Source of the DNA: CF-161 sp035263645
GTDB lineage: Bacteria; Chloroflexota; Dormibacteria; Dormibacterales; Dormibacteraceae
Length of the DNA: 36,920 nucleotides
Assembly: GCA_035263645.1 (NCBI GenBank)
Contig: DATFRD010000172.1
Span: 1-36,920 of the forward strand
Reading direction: 5' to 3'
Every line of letters begins with the position of its first letter. Position 1 is the stretch's first letter. The notes beneath the pieces are model-generated. The model was not told the origin of the DNA, searched no databases, and saw only the letters and a list, made by a program, of their open reading frames with translations. Shown here piece by piece: positions 6,684 to 15,321 of the stretch. The position numbers were made by a program, and so were the translations under genes.

Positions 6684-7694
6684 TCAGCGGACCGACAGCT
6701 CCAGGGCCGGCGCGGCCAGGTCGGCGACGTAGACCTCCGGCTTGAGCGCGCAGATGAAGGGCAGGTTGCGGTACAGCTCGCGGTAGGCCAGGCCGTAGCC
6801 GACGACGTAGTCGTTGGGGATCTGGAAGCCCGTGTACCGGGGCCGCACGTCGGCGATGCGACGGGCGGGCCGGTCCAGCAGGGTGACGACCTCGACCGAG
6901 GCGGGACCGCGCGAGCGCAGCACCCCGAGCACGTAGTCGAGCGTTGCCCCGGTGTTGATGACGTCCTGGACGAGCAGCACGTGGCGGTTCCCGATCGGGT
7001 AGTCGACGTCGCGATCGATCGCCACGCGGCGGGTTCCCCGCGCAGGGTCCCGCGAGTAGCGGGCCACGCTCAGGTAGTCGATGGCCATCGGGACGGTGAT
7101 CTGGCGGGCCAGGTCGGCCAGGAAGAACGTGATGCCCTTCAGCATCCCCACCAGCACGATCGACTCGCCGCGGTAGTCGCGCGAGATCCGGCGGCCGAGC
7201 GCGCGCACGCGCGTCTCCAGCTCGATGGGCGAGACCAGGATCTGCTGGATCTGATCGCGCCGGAGGTGCTGCAGCTCGGTGCGGGGGTACCCGGCCTGCG
7301 CGAGCAGCTGCTCGTAGTCCTTCCGGTAGAGCAGCGTGATCTTGACGTCCGGATAGAGCTCGCGCAGCCGCCGCACCTTGCGGTTCTTGGGCGTGACGAG
7401 GCTCTGCTTCATGGTCGTGATCTCGACGTAGAGGTCGTGCTCCGGCAGGTGGAAGTCCGGCGTGAACATCTCCGTTACCCGGCCATCCTCCCAGCTGATC
7501 GGGAAGGCCACCGGCTCGTACGTCCAGCGGATGCGGTAGTGGTCGAGGAACCGTGCGAACTCCAGCTCGGCGGGGTGGACGAACGGCACCCGCGTGTGGG
7601 GAGGCCCCGAGCGCCGCAGCAGCCGGGAACGCTGCCTGACCGGCCGGCGAAGCGTGACCGGGACGTCGATGGGACCGATCGCGGTGAGCGCCAA
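6684..7694 (-). CDS. hpt: Hypoxanthine phosphoribosyltransferase fused to an N-terminal nuclease-like domain
   Basis: Two-domain protein of 336 aa. Residues about 40-128 resemble a PD-(D/E)XK nuclease-like fold: ELEFARFLDHY, then FTPDF (D80) and YVEITTMK (E91), although the classical final Lys of the motif is Thr here. Residues about 150-325 are a hypoxanthine/guanine phosphoribosyltransferase for purine salvage: VLVGMLKGITFFLADL, DYLSVARYS, and the PRPP loop VLLVQDVINTGATL (239-252). In that loop the usual E-D and D-T-G residues read Q243-D244 and N247-T-G, so the expected acidic catalytic base is amidated. The TTG start is the only early start in frame and lies 9 nt after a TAGAAT box. The gene before it is UPF0182. 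Confidence 0.8.
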   Translation of the reverse strand: MALTAIGPIDVPVTLRRPVRQRSRLLRRSGPPHTRVPFVHPAELEFARFLDHYRIRWTYEPVAFPISWEDGRVTEMFTPDFHLPEHDLYVEITTMKQSLVTPKNRKVRRLRELYPDVKITLLYRKDYEQLLAQAGYPRTELQHLRRDQIQQILVSPIELETRVRALGRRISRDYRGESIVLVGMLKGITFFLADLARQITVPMAIDYLSVARYSRDPARGTRRVAIDRDVDYPIGNRHVLLVQDVINTGATLDYVLGVLRSRGPASVEVVTLLDRPARRIADVRPRYTGFQIPNDYVVGYGLAYRELYRNLPFICALKPEVYVADLAAPALELSVR

Positions 7695-7703
7695 CTGCCG
7701 GCG

Positions 7704-7709
7704 ATTCTA
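7704..7709 (-). promoter_or_regulatory. -10 box of hpt, leaderless type
   Basis: TAGAAT on the minus strand ends 9 nt before the TTG start at 7694, and the in-frame TAG stop inside it fixes the upstream limit of the reading frame. No ribosome site is present. The -35 region is GC-rich and unconvincing. Confidence 0.45.
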
Positions 7710-7741
7710 CCGCGCGCCGGTCGTGAGGCCCGTCCGCATCC

Positions 7742-10555
7742 CTACGGAGACGCGCGGGACGATGGGGAGGGGGATGGCGACGGGGCCGGCGCCCCACTCG
7801 CCGCCGCCGCGATCTCGTTGAGCAGCCGGCCCACCTGGTTCATCTCGCTCTGGTACGTGGCCAGGTCGCCGTTCCGCAGCGCCGCCTGGGCGGCGCTGTA
7901 GTGCTGGATCGCCTGGTTGGTCAGGGCCACGACCTGCGCCGACGCCCCGGGCGCGGGCGGCGCGGGCGCCGTGGACGGCGGGTTCGGGACGCCGCCGGTG
8001 CCGGTCGAGACCGGCTGGCCCACCAGCTGGGCAAGGGCTTCGCTCAGGGTGCCCTGGTAGGCGACGATCCCGGAGGTGGAGGCGTCGGCGACGATCACCT
8101 TCTTCAGCTCGGGCAGGCTCTGGGCGGTCGTGTTCGACTTCAGGTACCAGGGCTCGAAGTAGAGGAAGCTGTCCCCGACCGGCTCGACCAGGAGGTTGCC
8201 CTGGATGACGGCTGAACCCTGCTGGTTCAGAAGGGTGAGGTCGCGCGAGATCTCCGGGGTCTGCAGGATCCGGCTGGTTATCTGCTGGGGGCCCAGGATG
8301 ACCTTGTCCTTGGACAGGATGTACGACACCATCTGGCCGTAGTGCGGGGCGTCGTTGCGCACCGCCAGCCAGCTGACCAGGTTCTGCTTGTGGAACGGGG
8401 TGAAGGGGATGATCTGCAGGTACTCGGGCGTGGATTCGCCGGGCAGCCGCATCTCGACGTAGTAGGGGCTGAGCGCCTTGTCCCAGACGTCCTCCCGGTT
8501 GTAGAAGACCGACGGGTCGGTCACGTGGTAGGTGCTGTAGACGTCCGCCTGCACCGAGAACAGGCCGGCCGGCACCCGGAGGTGAGCCTGGAGCCCGGCC
8601 GGCATGCTGCTCAGCGGCTTGTAGAGACCGGGAAAGGTGGCCGAGTAGGCGCGGATGATCGGGTCCGTCGGGTCGGCCACGTAGAGGTTCATCGTCCCGG
8701 TGTACGCGTCGACCACCACCTTCACCGAGTTGCGCAGGTAGTTCTGCCCGCCGGCCGACTCGTACTGCTGCGAGTAGGGGTAGGTGGTGGCGCCCGTGTA
8801 GGCGTCCTGGACCCAGTACAGCTTGCCGCCCATGACCACGATGTACGGCTTGTCGGACACCTGGAGGTAGGGGGCGATCTCCTGGATGCGCTCCTGGATG
8901 TTCCGGCGGTAGAGGATCTGCGTCCGGTCCTGGATCTGGCTCGACACCAGCAGGTTGAAGTCGCCCGTCCGCAGAGCCCACAGCGCCCGGTTGCCGCCCG
9001 TCAGCGGGACGCCGTGCGTGCCCGAGTAGCTGGTGTGCACGTTGTCGTTGCCGCTCGGGTAGTCGAACTCGGGCTGAGCCGATGGCACCAGCACGTAGTC
9101 CGACATGTCCCCGAAGTAGATGTCCGGCTGGGTGATCCGGATGGGGCCCGCCGGCGGGATGTCCCTCGCCACGTAGTCGGGCAGCCCCTCGCCCACGACC
9201 GCGCTGACCGGGCTGGCGGCCACGCCGTAGCCGTGCGTGTAGACCAGGCGCTGGTTCACCCAGCTCTGGGCCTGCGACGGCAGCCGGCCCGGTTCCAGGT
9301 CCCGCGCGGCGATCTCGAGCTGGACCGTCTGGCCGCCGATCGGGTAGCGGTCGAGCTGAATGTCGTTGAACGTGTAGTAGGTGCGGATGGACTGCAGCTG
9401 CTGGTACGTGTCCTGCAGCTGCTCGTTGTCCCAGAGGCGCAGGTTCTCGATGGTCGCCTGGTCGGCGTCGACCTCCTGCGGTGTCAGCCGGGCGTCGCCG
9501 GTGTAGGGCGCGGTCTGCACGTGGTTGAGCGCGAACGCGGTGCGGGTGCCCTGGATCTCGCGAGAGATGTACGGGGTCTCCTGGGAGAGCTGGGCCGGCT
9601 GCACGACGATCCGCTCCACGAGCGCCGGGTAGACCGTGGCCACGAGCGCGACCGCCAGCCACACGCCGACAGCGCCGAGGATGACGGGGGGACGCCGCAG
9701 CACGGCGTTCGCGAACAGCAGCGCCGCCAGCAGGACGCCCAGCACCGTCCGGAACAGCGCGAGGCCCGAGCGCGCGTGGACGTCGGTGTACCCGGCGCCC
9801 CAGACGACGCCGTTGTGGGAGAAGAGCAGGTCGTAGCGGTCCAGCCACGCGGCGGCGGCCAGCACGAGGGCGAACAGCCCGAGCAGGACCGAGACGTGGG
9901 CGATGGCCCGCGGCGGCAGCCGCAGGTCGAACGTGTCGCCGCGCCAGGCGTAGAACGCGAGCACCAGGAGGATCACGAGGAACAGCAGCGCGAACAGCCA
10001 GGTGACGATGTCGTGCAGGAGCGGCAGCGTCAGCAGGTAGAAGCTGACGTCAAGCCCGTAGACCGGCTCGTGCAGGCCGGTGGGGTTGTAGTGCATGAAC
10101 AGCGCCAGCTCCTGCCACCGCGAGCCGACCCCGCCGGACAGGATCAGCGAGATGATCGCCATCGCGCCCAGCCCGATCGCCCCGGCGCCGCTCCAGAGGA
10201 CCCGACGCCGGATCCCCACCGCGCGCAGCGCGCGGGCCTCCCGCACCCTCAGCGCCTGGGCGACGTTCACGGTGCCGAATGCGAACGAGATCACCAGGCT
10301 GCCGAAGAAGAGCAGCAGCTGCAGGCCCAGCTGCGTCAGGTACACGCTGCGGATGCCGAGCGAGTCGAACCACTCGATGTCCGTGACGAGCGTCACCGCA
10401 GGGGCGGTCACGATCACGACCAGGATCGCGGCTCCGACGAAAGCGAGGCCGATCCAGAAGCGTCGTGGAGGCCGCGGAATGCGCATCTCGGCGAAGCCGC
10501 TGAAGGGCGGCTGATCGAAGGGATCGAACGGGCCTCGAGAATAGCGGCGGGCCAT
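7742..10555 (-). CDS. UPF0182 family integral membrane protein
   Basis: A 937-aa protein of the UPF0182 (COG1615) family, whose function is not established. The first third holds about seven membrane segments, beginning with FWIGLAFVGAAILVVIVTAP near residue 33. It includes the conserved EWFDSLGIRSVYLTQLGLQ between the first two segments. The remaining about 600 residues form a large region, presumably extracytoplasmic, rich in family motifs such as YINREIQGT-like PYISREIQGTRTAF and DVYSTYHVTDPSVFYNREDVW. The C-terminal tail is disordered and Pro/Ser-rich (APSPSPSPSSRASP), preceded by a helical ALRNGDLATYQSEMNQV segment. Length and order match the family. It lies between clpP and hpt on the same strand, with 47 nt to hpt. 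Confidence 0.9.
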   Translation of the reverse strand: MARRYSRGPFDPFDQPPFSGFAEMRIPRPPRRFWIGLAFVGAAILVVIVTAPAVTLVTDIEWFDSLGIRSVYLTQLGLQLLLFFGSLVISFAFGTVNVAQALRVREARALRAVGIRRRVLWSGAGAIGLGAMAIISLILSGGVGSRWQELALFMHYNPTGLHEPVYGLDVSFYLLTLPLLHDIVTWLFALLFLVILLVLAFYAWRGDTFDLRLPPRAIAHVSVLLGLFALVLAAAAWLDRYDLLFSHNGVVWGAGYTDVHARSGLALFRTVLGVLLAALLFANAVLRRPPVILGAVGVWLAVALVATVYPALVERIVVQPAQLSQETPYISREIQGTRTAFALNHVQTAPYTGDARLTPQEVDADQATIENLRLWDNEQLQDTYQQLQSIRTYYTFNDIQLDRYPIGGQTVQLEIAARDLEPGRLPSQAQSWVNQRLVYTHGYGVAASPVSAVVGEGLPDYVARDIPPAGPIRITQPDIYFGDMSDYVLVPSAQPEFDYPSGNDNVHTSYSGTHGVPLTGGNRALWALRTGDFNLLVSSQIQDRTQILYRRNIQERIQEIAPYLQVSDKPYIVVMGGKLYWVQDAYTGATTYPYSQQYESAGGQNYLRNSVKVVVDAYTGTMNLYVADPTDPIIRAYSATFPGLYKPLSSMPAGLQAHLRVPAGLFSVQADVYSTYHVTDPSVFYNREDVWDKALSPYYVEMRLPGESTPEYLQIIPFTPFHKQNLVSWLAVRNDAPHYGQMVSYILSKDKVILGPQQITSRILQTPEISRDLTLLNQQGSAVIQGNLLVEPVGDSFLYFEPWYLKSNTTAQSLPELKKVIVADASTSGIVAYQGTLSEALAQLVGQPVSTGTGGVPNPPSTAPAPPAPGASAQVVALTNQAIQHYSAAQAALRNGDLATYQSEMNQVGRLLNEIAAAASGAPAPSPSPSPSSRASP

Positions 10556-10646
10556 GGGCGCTCGCAGAGCTTAGCCGGATTCCACGGACGACACGCGACT
10601 CGCACCGCGCCGTCCCGAGGCGAGCCGCGGTGCCCGCCGCCAGGGT

Positions 10647-11231
10647 CTACCCGGGGATGTGCTCCAGCACGCTGTCGATCAGGCCCCACTCCTTCGCCTG
10701 CACCGGCGTCATGAAGTTGTCGCGGTCGATGTCCCGCTCGACCTGCTCGCGCGGCCGGCCGCAGTGGCGGACGTAGAAGTCGATGATCTCTTCCCGCTGG
10801 CGGAGGATCTCCCTGGCGTGGATGTCGATGTCGGTGGCCTGGCCCCGGATGCCGGCGGACCACGGCTGGTGGATCAGGACCTGGGCGTGGGGCAGCGCGA
10901 AGCGCTTGCCGGGGGCGCCACCGGCCAGCAGCACCGAGGCGAAGCTGGCCGCCAGGCCGGTGCAGAACGTGCTCACGTCGGGCTGGACCAGATGCATGGT
11001 GTCGTAGATGGACCAGCCTGCGTTCACCTCGCCGCCGGGGCTGTTGATGTAGAGCGAGATGTCCCTCTCCGGGTCCTGGCTCTGCAGGAAGAGGAGCTGG
11101 GCTACCACCGTGTTGGCGAGGGTGTCGTCGATCGCGCTGCCGACGAACACGATGCGCGCCTGGAGCAGGCGCGAGTAGATGTCGTACGCGCGCTCACCAC
11201 GGCCGGTGTTCTCGATCACGGTCGGGATCAT
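10647..11231 (-). CDS. clpP: ATP-dependent Clp protease proteolytic subunit ClpP
   Basis: Cytoplasmic serine peptidase that forms the degradation chamber for Clp ATPases. The 194-aa length is typical. The catalytic triad is intact: Ser96 in GLAASFASVLLAGG, His121 in LPHAQVLIHQP, Asp171 in DRDNFMTPVQAKEWGLID. The oxyanion strand YINSPGGEV and the handle helix GQATDIDIHAREI are standard. The N-terminus MIPTVIENTGRGERAYDIYSRLL needs no long propeptide. It begins 8 nt after the ClgR-like gene, so the regulator and protease share an operon. No clpX or second clpP is in the window; the Clp-N protein at 15.5 kb is the only other Clp-related gene here. Confidence 0.95.
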   Translation of the reverse strand: MIPTVIENTGRGERAYDIYSRLLQARIVFVGSAIDDTLANTVVAQLLFLQSQDPERDISLYINSPGGEVNAGWSIYDTMHLVQPDVSTFCTGLAASFASVLLAGGAPGKRFALPHAQVLIHQPWSAGIRGQATDIDIHAREILRQREEIIDFYVRHCGRPREQVERDIDRDNFMTPVQAKEWGLIDSVLEHIPG

Positions 11232-11239
11232 CACGTTGG

Positions 11240-11659
11240 CTACCTCAAGAAACCGATGGGGCGGCGCCGCGGCGCGGCCTCGCTCATGGCCAGGAATGTG
11301 CTGAAGCGGGCGACGGTGCGCAGCGCGTCGTAGTCGAGCGCCTCGCTCATGCGCCGGAGCTGGACCCGCGGGTCCGCCTCCCAGGCGACCGCGTTCAGGG
11401 GCTCGCCGGCGCCCAGCTCGTGGGCCAGCTCCATGTAGAGCTCGCCCAGGGTGACCGAGAGCGCTCGGGCGACGGCGAGCAGCCGGTCCGTGGAGATGTC
11501 CTTGTGCCCGCGCTCCACCTCGGAGAGGTGGGCGACGGAGATGCCGGCCGGCCCGGCCACGTCGGCGAGCGACCACTCGCCGGCCTCGCGGCGCCGCCGG
11601 AGGATCGCGCCGAGGGTGGCGCGGACATGTTCTGCTGTTTCACTATGGGCGAAAGCCAT
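11240..11659 (-). CDS. XRE-family regulator, ClgR-like
   Basis: Helix-turn-helix DNA-binding protein of 139 aa. Residues about 14-75 form an XRE HTH: LGAILRRRREAGEWSLADVA, recognition helix region ISVAHLSEVERGHKDIS, then RLLAVARALSVTLGELY. The SEVERG motif and overall arrangement match ClgR, the actinobacterial activator of clp genes. Since clpP starts 8 nt downstream, control of Clp proteolysis is the natural inference. The C-terminal 60 residues (RMSEALDYDALRTVARF) are unfamiliar. ClgR proteins are usually Clp substrates with hydrophobic ends; this one ends PIGFLR, so the degron is uncertain. The promoter region holds an 8-bp palindrome CGCATGCG at about 11692 and a TATCAT box, which could be an autoregulatory site. 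Confidence 0.75.
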   Translation of the reverse strand: MAFAHSETAEHVRATLGAILRRRREAGEWSLADVAGPAGISVAHLSEVERGHKDISTDRLLAVARALSVTLGELYMELAHELGAGEPLNAVAWEADPRVQLRRMSEALDYDALRTVARFSTFLAMSEAAPRRRPIGFLR

Positions 11660-11715
11660 CTTCTACAGGCGTAATGATAGCGCATGCGGAACACGAAGGG
11701 GAAGGCGGCGGCGGC

Positions 11716-12936
11716 TCAGCGCAGGTTGGCGGGGTCCAGCAGGGCCTCGCGGGGGCCCTCGATCACCTGCATGGAGCGCATGATCTCGATCAGCTTCTTC
11801 CGGCCCTTCGGCGGGCCGATCATGATCGCGCCGACCAGGCGATCGTCCAGGAAGAACAGCTTCCGGTAGAACTTCTCCTCGAACGAGTACGTGCGCACTG
11901 ACTCGAGGTCGGGCTGCACGTCCGGGGTGATGCCCATGACCGCCAGCGTGGAGCCGAACATGGTCGTCGTGTAGGTGGGCACGTCGAAGAAGTCCTCGTC
12001 CTCCCCGCCCATGTTGTGCGCGGCCGTCTTGCCGTGCGCCTCGGCGTTGTCCCAGGTGCCCATCTGGTTGTGCTTGCGGACCATCTGGTCGTAGAACACG
12101 GCCACGTCGCCGGCTGCGTACACGTCGGGGACCGCGGTGCGCAGCTTGGAGTCGGTGACGATGCCGCGCCGGAGCTCGATGCCGGTGTCCCGGCAGGGCT
12201 CCACGTAGTAGTCGAGCCCGACGCCGTAGGTGAGCATGTCGAACTCGACGCGACGGTCGCACGCGGTCCGGGCCAGGAAGTGGCCGTTGCAGCGCGAGAA
12301 GCGCGTGACCTCGTCCTCGCACAGGAACTCGACGCCCATGTCCTCGCCGAGCTGACGGCAGAGCTGGCCGCCCTCGGCATCCAGCACGTAGCGCAGGAAC
12401 CAGGGGCCGCGCATGATCCAGGTCACCCGGGACCGGCCCCGGTGGACGATGCCCTCGGCCAGCTCGTACGCGATGAAGCTGCCGCCCATCACGAGCACGC
12501 GCTCGGCGCGGTCGGCGCGCTCGATGATCGCCTTCGTGTCGTCGAGGGTCTGGAAGCCGTACACCTCGGACACGTCCTCGGAGCCCGGCCACGGCGGGGG
12601 CTTGGGCCGGCCGCCCGTCGCGACCAGGAGCGCGTCGTACAGGAACTCGTGGCCCCGGTTGGTCCGGACCAGCCTCTGGCCGGCGTCGATCTCGGTGACC
12701 CACGTCTCGAAGTGGACGTCCAGGCCCCGGCGCTCGTAGTCCTCGACCGTCCGCATCATCACCTTCTCCTCGCGGACCTGGCCGCGCAGGAAGCGGGGAA
12801 GGGCGACGCGGTTGTAGAGGGGGTGGCGCTCCGCAGCGATCATGACGATCGAGCAGTCCGGGTCGCGGGCCCGGAGCTCCTCGGCGCAGGTCTGCCCGGC
12901 GATACCGTTGCCGATGACCACGTAGCGCCGGGTCAC
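11716..12936 (-). CDS. FAD-dependent NAD(P)H oxidoreductase, NirB/rubredoxin-reductase-like
   Basis: Flavoprotein of 406 aa in the pyridine nucleotide-disulphide oxidoreductase superfamily. FAD-binding begins at YVVIGNGIAGQTCAEELR (GxGxxG at 9-14). The NAD(P) fold holds VLVMGGSFIAYELAEGI, and the second FAD contact is VPDVYAAGDVAVF. There is no CxxxxC redox-active pair, so it resembles NirB-type or ferredoxin/rubredoxin reductases that pass electrons to a partner rather than dithiol enzymes. The partner is not encoded nearby. An earlier in-frame start exists at 12978, but GTG 12936 overlaps the acetyltransferase stop (GTGA) and begins just before the FAD strand, so I chose it. Confidence 0.82.
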   Translation of the reverse strand: MTRRYVVIGNGIAGQTCAEELRARDPDCSIVMIAAERHPLYNRVALPRFLRGQVREEKVMMRTVEDYERRGLDVHFETWVTEIDAGQRLVRTNRGHEFLYDALLVATGGRPKPPPWPGSEDVSEVYGFQTLDDTKAIIERADRAERVLVMGGSFIAYELAEGIVHRGRSRVTWIMRGPWFLRYVLDAEGGQLCRQLGEDMGVEFLCEDEVTRFSRCNGHFLARTACDRRVEFDMLTYGVGLDYYVEPCRDTGIELRRGIVTDSKLRTAVPDVYAAGDVAVFYDQMVRKHNQMGTWDNAEAHGKTAAHNMGGEDEDFFDVPTYTTTMFGSTLAVMGITPDVQPDLESVRTYSFEEKFYRKLFFLDDRLVGAIMIGPPKGRKKLIEIMRSMQVIEGPREALLDPANLR

Positions 12937-13775
12937 CGGCGCACCCCGCTCACCCGCAGCTCCAGCGCGAAGACGCACGTGTGGTGCTCATCGTCGGCGA
13001 GATGGTAGCCGACCTCGGCCAGGTCGCCGCCGGCCGGGTGGCCGTCGGGCGCAAGCACGGCCACGGCGTCGACCCCGAGCGAGTCGGCCTCGAAGCGCAG
13101 CGCCATGAGCAGGTCCTGCAGCGCGGCGCCCGAGCCGCTCAGGAACGTCACGGGCAGGCGCCGGCGAAAGCCGGCCCGGATGAGCGCGAGCGCGCGGCCG
13201 CCGGCACCGACCCGGACCCGCCCCTGCTCGGCCAGCCGCTCGACGAGCCGGACGTCCACGTCCAGCGCGCCGTCGATCACATCCGCGCAGATGCCGCCGT
13301 AGGCGGCCAGCGCCGGGTCCTGGCGAACCCGTTCGGCCAGGTCCGCCGCCTCGACCGGCGAGGCCAGCCGGGGCGGGTCGCCGCCCTCCATCCGGCGGCC
13401 GGTCCAGGTCGCGCATTCGGCCAGCAGCCGAAAGCCCTCCGACGAGAACAGGGCTCTCGACTCCGGCTCCTGCGCGAAGAGCCGGATCTCCGCGAAGCCC
13501 AGGTCGCGGGCCTCGTCCGCGGCGCGCCGGACCAGCGCGCGGGCGATGCCCCGCCGGCGGTGGGTGGCCGCCACCCGCAGGCCCTCGTAGAACATGACCC
13601 CCGTCGCGATCGGGCGCAGCCGGTGTACGGCCACCACCGTGCCGTCCACCTCGGCCGCCTCGAAGCTGGCGCCCGGGTCGGCGACCCAGGAGTCGAACTG
13701 CTCCGGCAGGTAGTCGGCGCCGCCCCCGCCCTCGGCGACCATCTCGGTCACGCGCCGCCGGTCGGCCGGCCGCAC
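12933..13775 (-). CDS. GNAT acetyltransferase with a second degenerate GNAT-like half
   Basis: A 280-aa protein. The first half is a clear GNAT domain: ASFEAAEVDGTVVAVHRL, then LRVAATHRRRGIARALVRRA with the acetyl-CoA loop RRRGIA, then FAEIRLFAQEPESRALFSSEGF. The second half (about 140-280) shows LALIRAGFRRRLPVTFLSG and LRFEADSLGVDAVAVLAPDG, which read like a degenerate second GNAT lacking the acetyl-CoA loop. The substrate is unknown. The start is uncertain: GTG 13775 lies 11 nt after the methyltransferase stop, but the first beta strand of the fold appears to start a few codons earlier, where only a CTG (13790) is available. The stop overlaps the oxidoreductase GTG. Confidence 0.75.
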   Translation of the reverse strand: MRPADRRRVTEMVAEGGGGADYLPEQFDSWVADPGASFEAAEVDGTVVAVHRLRPIATGVMFYEGLRVAATHRRRGIARALVRRAADEARDLGFAEIRLFAQEPESRALFSSEGFRLLAECATWTGRRMEGGDPPRLASPVEAADLAERVRQDPALAAYGGICADVIDGALDVDVRLVERLAEQGRVRVGAGGRALALIRAGFRRRLPVTFLSGSGAALQDLLMALRFEADSLGVDAVAVLAPDGHPAGGDLAEVGYHLADDEHHTCVFALELRVSGVRR

Positions 13776-13786
13776 CGGCCTGACGC

Positions 13787-14578
13787 TCAGGTCGAGGTCC
13801 GCGGCTGCCAGTGCAGCGCCCCGGCGACGACGTCGCCGGCCTCGTAGACGAGCGAGCCGTCCTCGTCGGGGCGCAGGTTGGCCCGCAGCCAGGCCCGCGC
13901 CCGCTCCTCGTCCCAGCCCCCGCCGGCGGCCGGGCGGCACTCCTCCAGGGCCTGCTCCAGGCCATCGTAGCGGTGGAACGTCGGGTACGTGGCCATCGTC
14001 ACCTCGGGCGAGATTCCCAGCTGCCGCAGCAGCAGGAAGCAGTCGCGCAGGCGGGGCTCGCGGGGGCGCCCGGGGCCGGCCAGCACCTCTGCCGGGTGGC
14101 CGTGCGCCGAGTCGCGCAGCACCACGAACACCCGCTCCCGGGCCCCGCGCTCCAGCTTCTCGATGAACGGGACCACGTCGGCGACCGGGTACAGCACGTG
14201 CACACAGATGACCAGGTCGGCCGGCGCCGGCTCGGCGTCCTCCCACGTGCTGCCGATCACCGTCAGGTTGGGCGCGAGCGGGATGTGCTCCCGCATCCCC
14301 GCCGAGGGCTCGACCGCGGTGACCCAGTCCAGCCGCGCCGCCAGCGGGCCGGCGTGGCGGCCCGCCCCAGCGCCCACGTCGATCAGCGTCCGGTCGGGCC
14401 GGAGCCACGGCTCCAGGAAGTCGCGGAACCAGTCGACCTGGCCCCGCATCGACCGGGCGAAGCGGTGGGCGCGCCGGTCCCACCAGTCCGCCTCGTGCGA
14501 GCGCCCGATCTGGGTCTGTCGCGCCTCGACCAGGGCCCGCCAGTGCGCCGCCCAGTCGACGTCGAGCACCGCGTCCAT
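13787..14578 (-). CDS. Class I SAM-dependent methyltransferase
   Basis: A 263-aa protein with a Rossmann methyltransferase core. The SAM-binding motif I is LIDVGAGAGRHAGPLAA, with the following acidic strand end WVTAVEPSAGM and motif IV-like DLVICVHVLYPVADVVPFI. N-terminal helices (WRALVEARQTQIGRSHEADW) precede the core and a helical C-terminus follows. The substrate is unknown; the HYRYDG-like helical cap does not identify it. It is the first gene of a minus-strand set with the acetyltransferase and oxidoreductase, and starts 51 bp from the divergent LysE-type exporter. The three coupled genes could modify one small molecule, but that is inference. Confidence 0.82.
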   Translation of the reverse strand: MDAVLDVDWAAHWRALVEARQTQIGRSHEADWWDRRAHRFARSMRGQVDWFRDFLEPWLRPDRTLIDVGAGAGRHAGPLAARLDWVTAVEPSAGMREHIPLAPNLTVIGSTWEDAEPAPADLVICVHVLYPVADVVPFIEKLERGARERVFVVLRDSAHGHPAEVLAGPGRPREPRLRDCFLLLRQLGISPEVTMATYPTFHRYDGLEQALEECRPAAGGGWDEERARAWLRANLRPDEDGSLVYEAGDVVAGALHWQPRTST

Positions 14579-14629
14579 GTGCTCCTCTATGTTGCGCTGC
14601 GACGTGTCGTCCCTGCCGTCGCCGCCGCC

Positions 14630-15256
14630 GTGACCGCAGCCGCCGCCGGCTTCGGCCTGGGCTTCCTGGTCGGGGCCCAGGTGGGGCCCATCTGGCTGCT
14701 CTGCGCCCGCACGTCCCTGCGCTACGGGGTATTCAGCGGGCTCGCGGTCGGGCTGGGCGCGGCGGTGGTGGACACCGCCTACGCCTGCCTCGGCGTGGCC
14801 GGCGCGGCCCGGCTGCTCCAGGTCCCCGGGCTGCGCCTGGGCCTGGGGCTGCTGGGCGCCTCGGTCCTGCTCCTGCTCGGTGCGCGGACGCTGTGGTCGG
14901 CCTTCCGCGTCCGGCTGGGCGCGGAGGTTGAGGCGGAGGTGGCCTCGCCGGGGCGGGCGCTGCGAACGTCCCTCGCCGCGACCGCCTCCAACCCGATGAC
15001 CATCGCGTCCTGGGCGGCGATCTTCGCCGCCGCGTCGGTGGCCGGCGTGGCCCGCACCCCCGAGCAGGCGGTCCTCGTCCTGGCCGGCGTCGGCGCTGGG
15101 TCCATGAGCTGGTTCGCCGTGCTGAGCGCGGGCATGGGCCTGCTGCGGCGGCGGATCGGGACGCGCGGGCTGCGCCTGGCCGACGGCCTGGCGGGGCTGG
15201 GCCTCACCGGGTTCGGCGCCCTGCTCGGCTGGGAGGCGCTGCACCAGCGCGGCTAG
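14630..15256 (+). CDS. LysE/RhtB-family amino acid exporter
   Basis: Integral membrane protein of 208 aa with about six hydrophobic segments. The N-terminus GFGLGFLVGAQVGPIWLLCA has the LysE-family G-x-x-x-GP feature, followed by RYGVFSGLAVGLGAAVVDTAYA and a later SLAATASNPMTIASWAAIF, the second family signature (NP). It probably exports an amino acid or derivative. GTG 14630 is the only plausible start; no ribosome site is visible. It diverges from the methyltransferase operon and is followed 8 nt after its stop by a hairpin. Confidence 0.85.
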   Translation: MTAAAAGFGLGFLVGAQVGPIWLLCARTSLRYGVFSGLAVGLGAAVVDTAYACLGVAGAARLLQVPGLRLGLGLLGASVLLLLGARTLWSAFRVRLGAEVEAEVASPGRALRTSLAATASNPMTIASWAAIFAAASVAGVARTPEQAVLVLAGVGAGSMSWFAVLSAGMGLLRRRIGTRGLRLADGLAGLGLTGFGALLGWEALHQRG

Positions 15257-15264
15257 GGGTGCGG

Positions 15265-15286
15265 AGCGGCTGGAGCACCAGCCGCT
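15265..15286 (+). terminator. Hairpin after the LysE-family gene
   Basis: AGCGGCTGG-AGCA-CCAGCCGCT is a perfect 9-bp stem with a 4-nt loop, 8 nt beyond the stop codon. No T-run follows, so the termination role is inferred from position. Confidence 0.5.
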
Positions 15287-15292
15287 GCCGCG

Positions 15293-15321
15293 TTGACACC
15301 AGGCGCCCGGGGGCCCAGACT
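15293..15321 (+). promoter_or_regulatory. Promoter candidate for the Clp-N protein gene
   Basis: A perfect -35 TTGACA (15293-15298) and a weaker CAGACT (15316-15321) are separated by 17 nt. They would give a leader of about 155 nt before the GTG at 15485. The leader otherwise holds nothing I recognise. Confidence 0.4.

Noticed and set aside
8342..10714. A 790-codon open frame on the plus strand
   Set aside because: It lies antisense to the UPF0182 gene, has Arg/Gly/His/Asp-rich composition typical of the complementary strand of GC-rich genes, and shows no domain.
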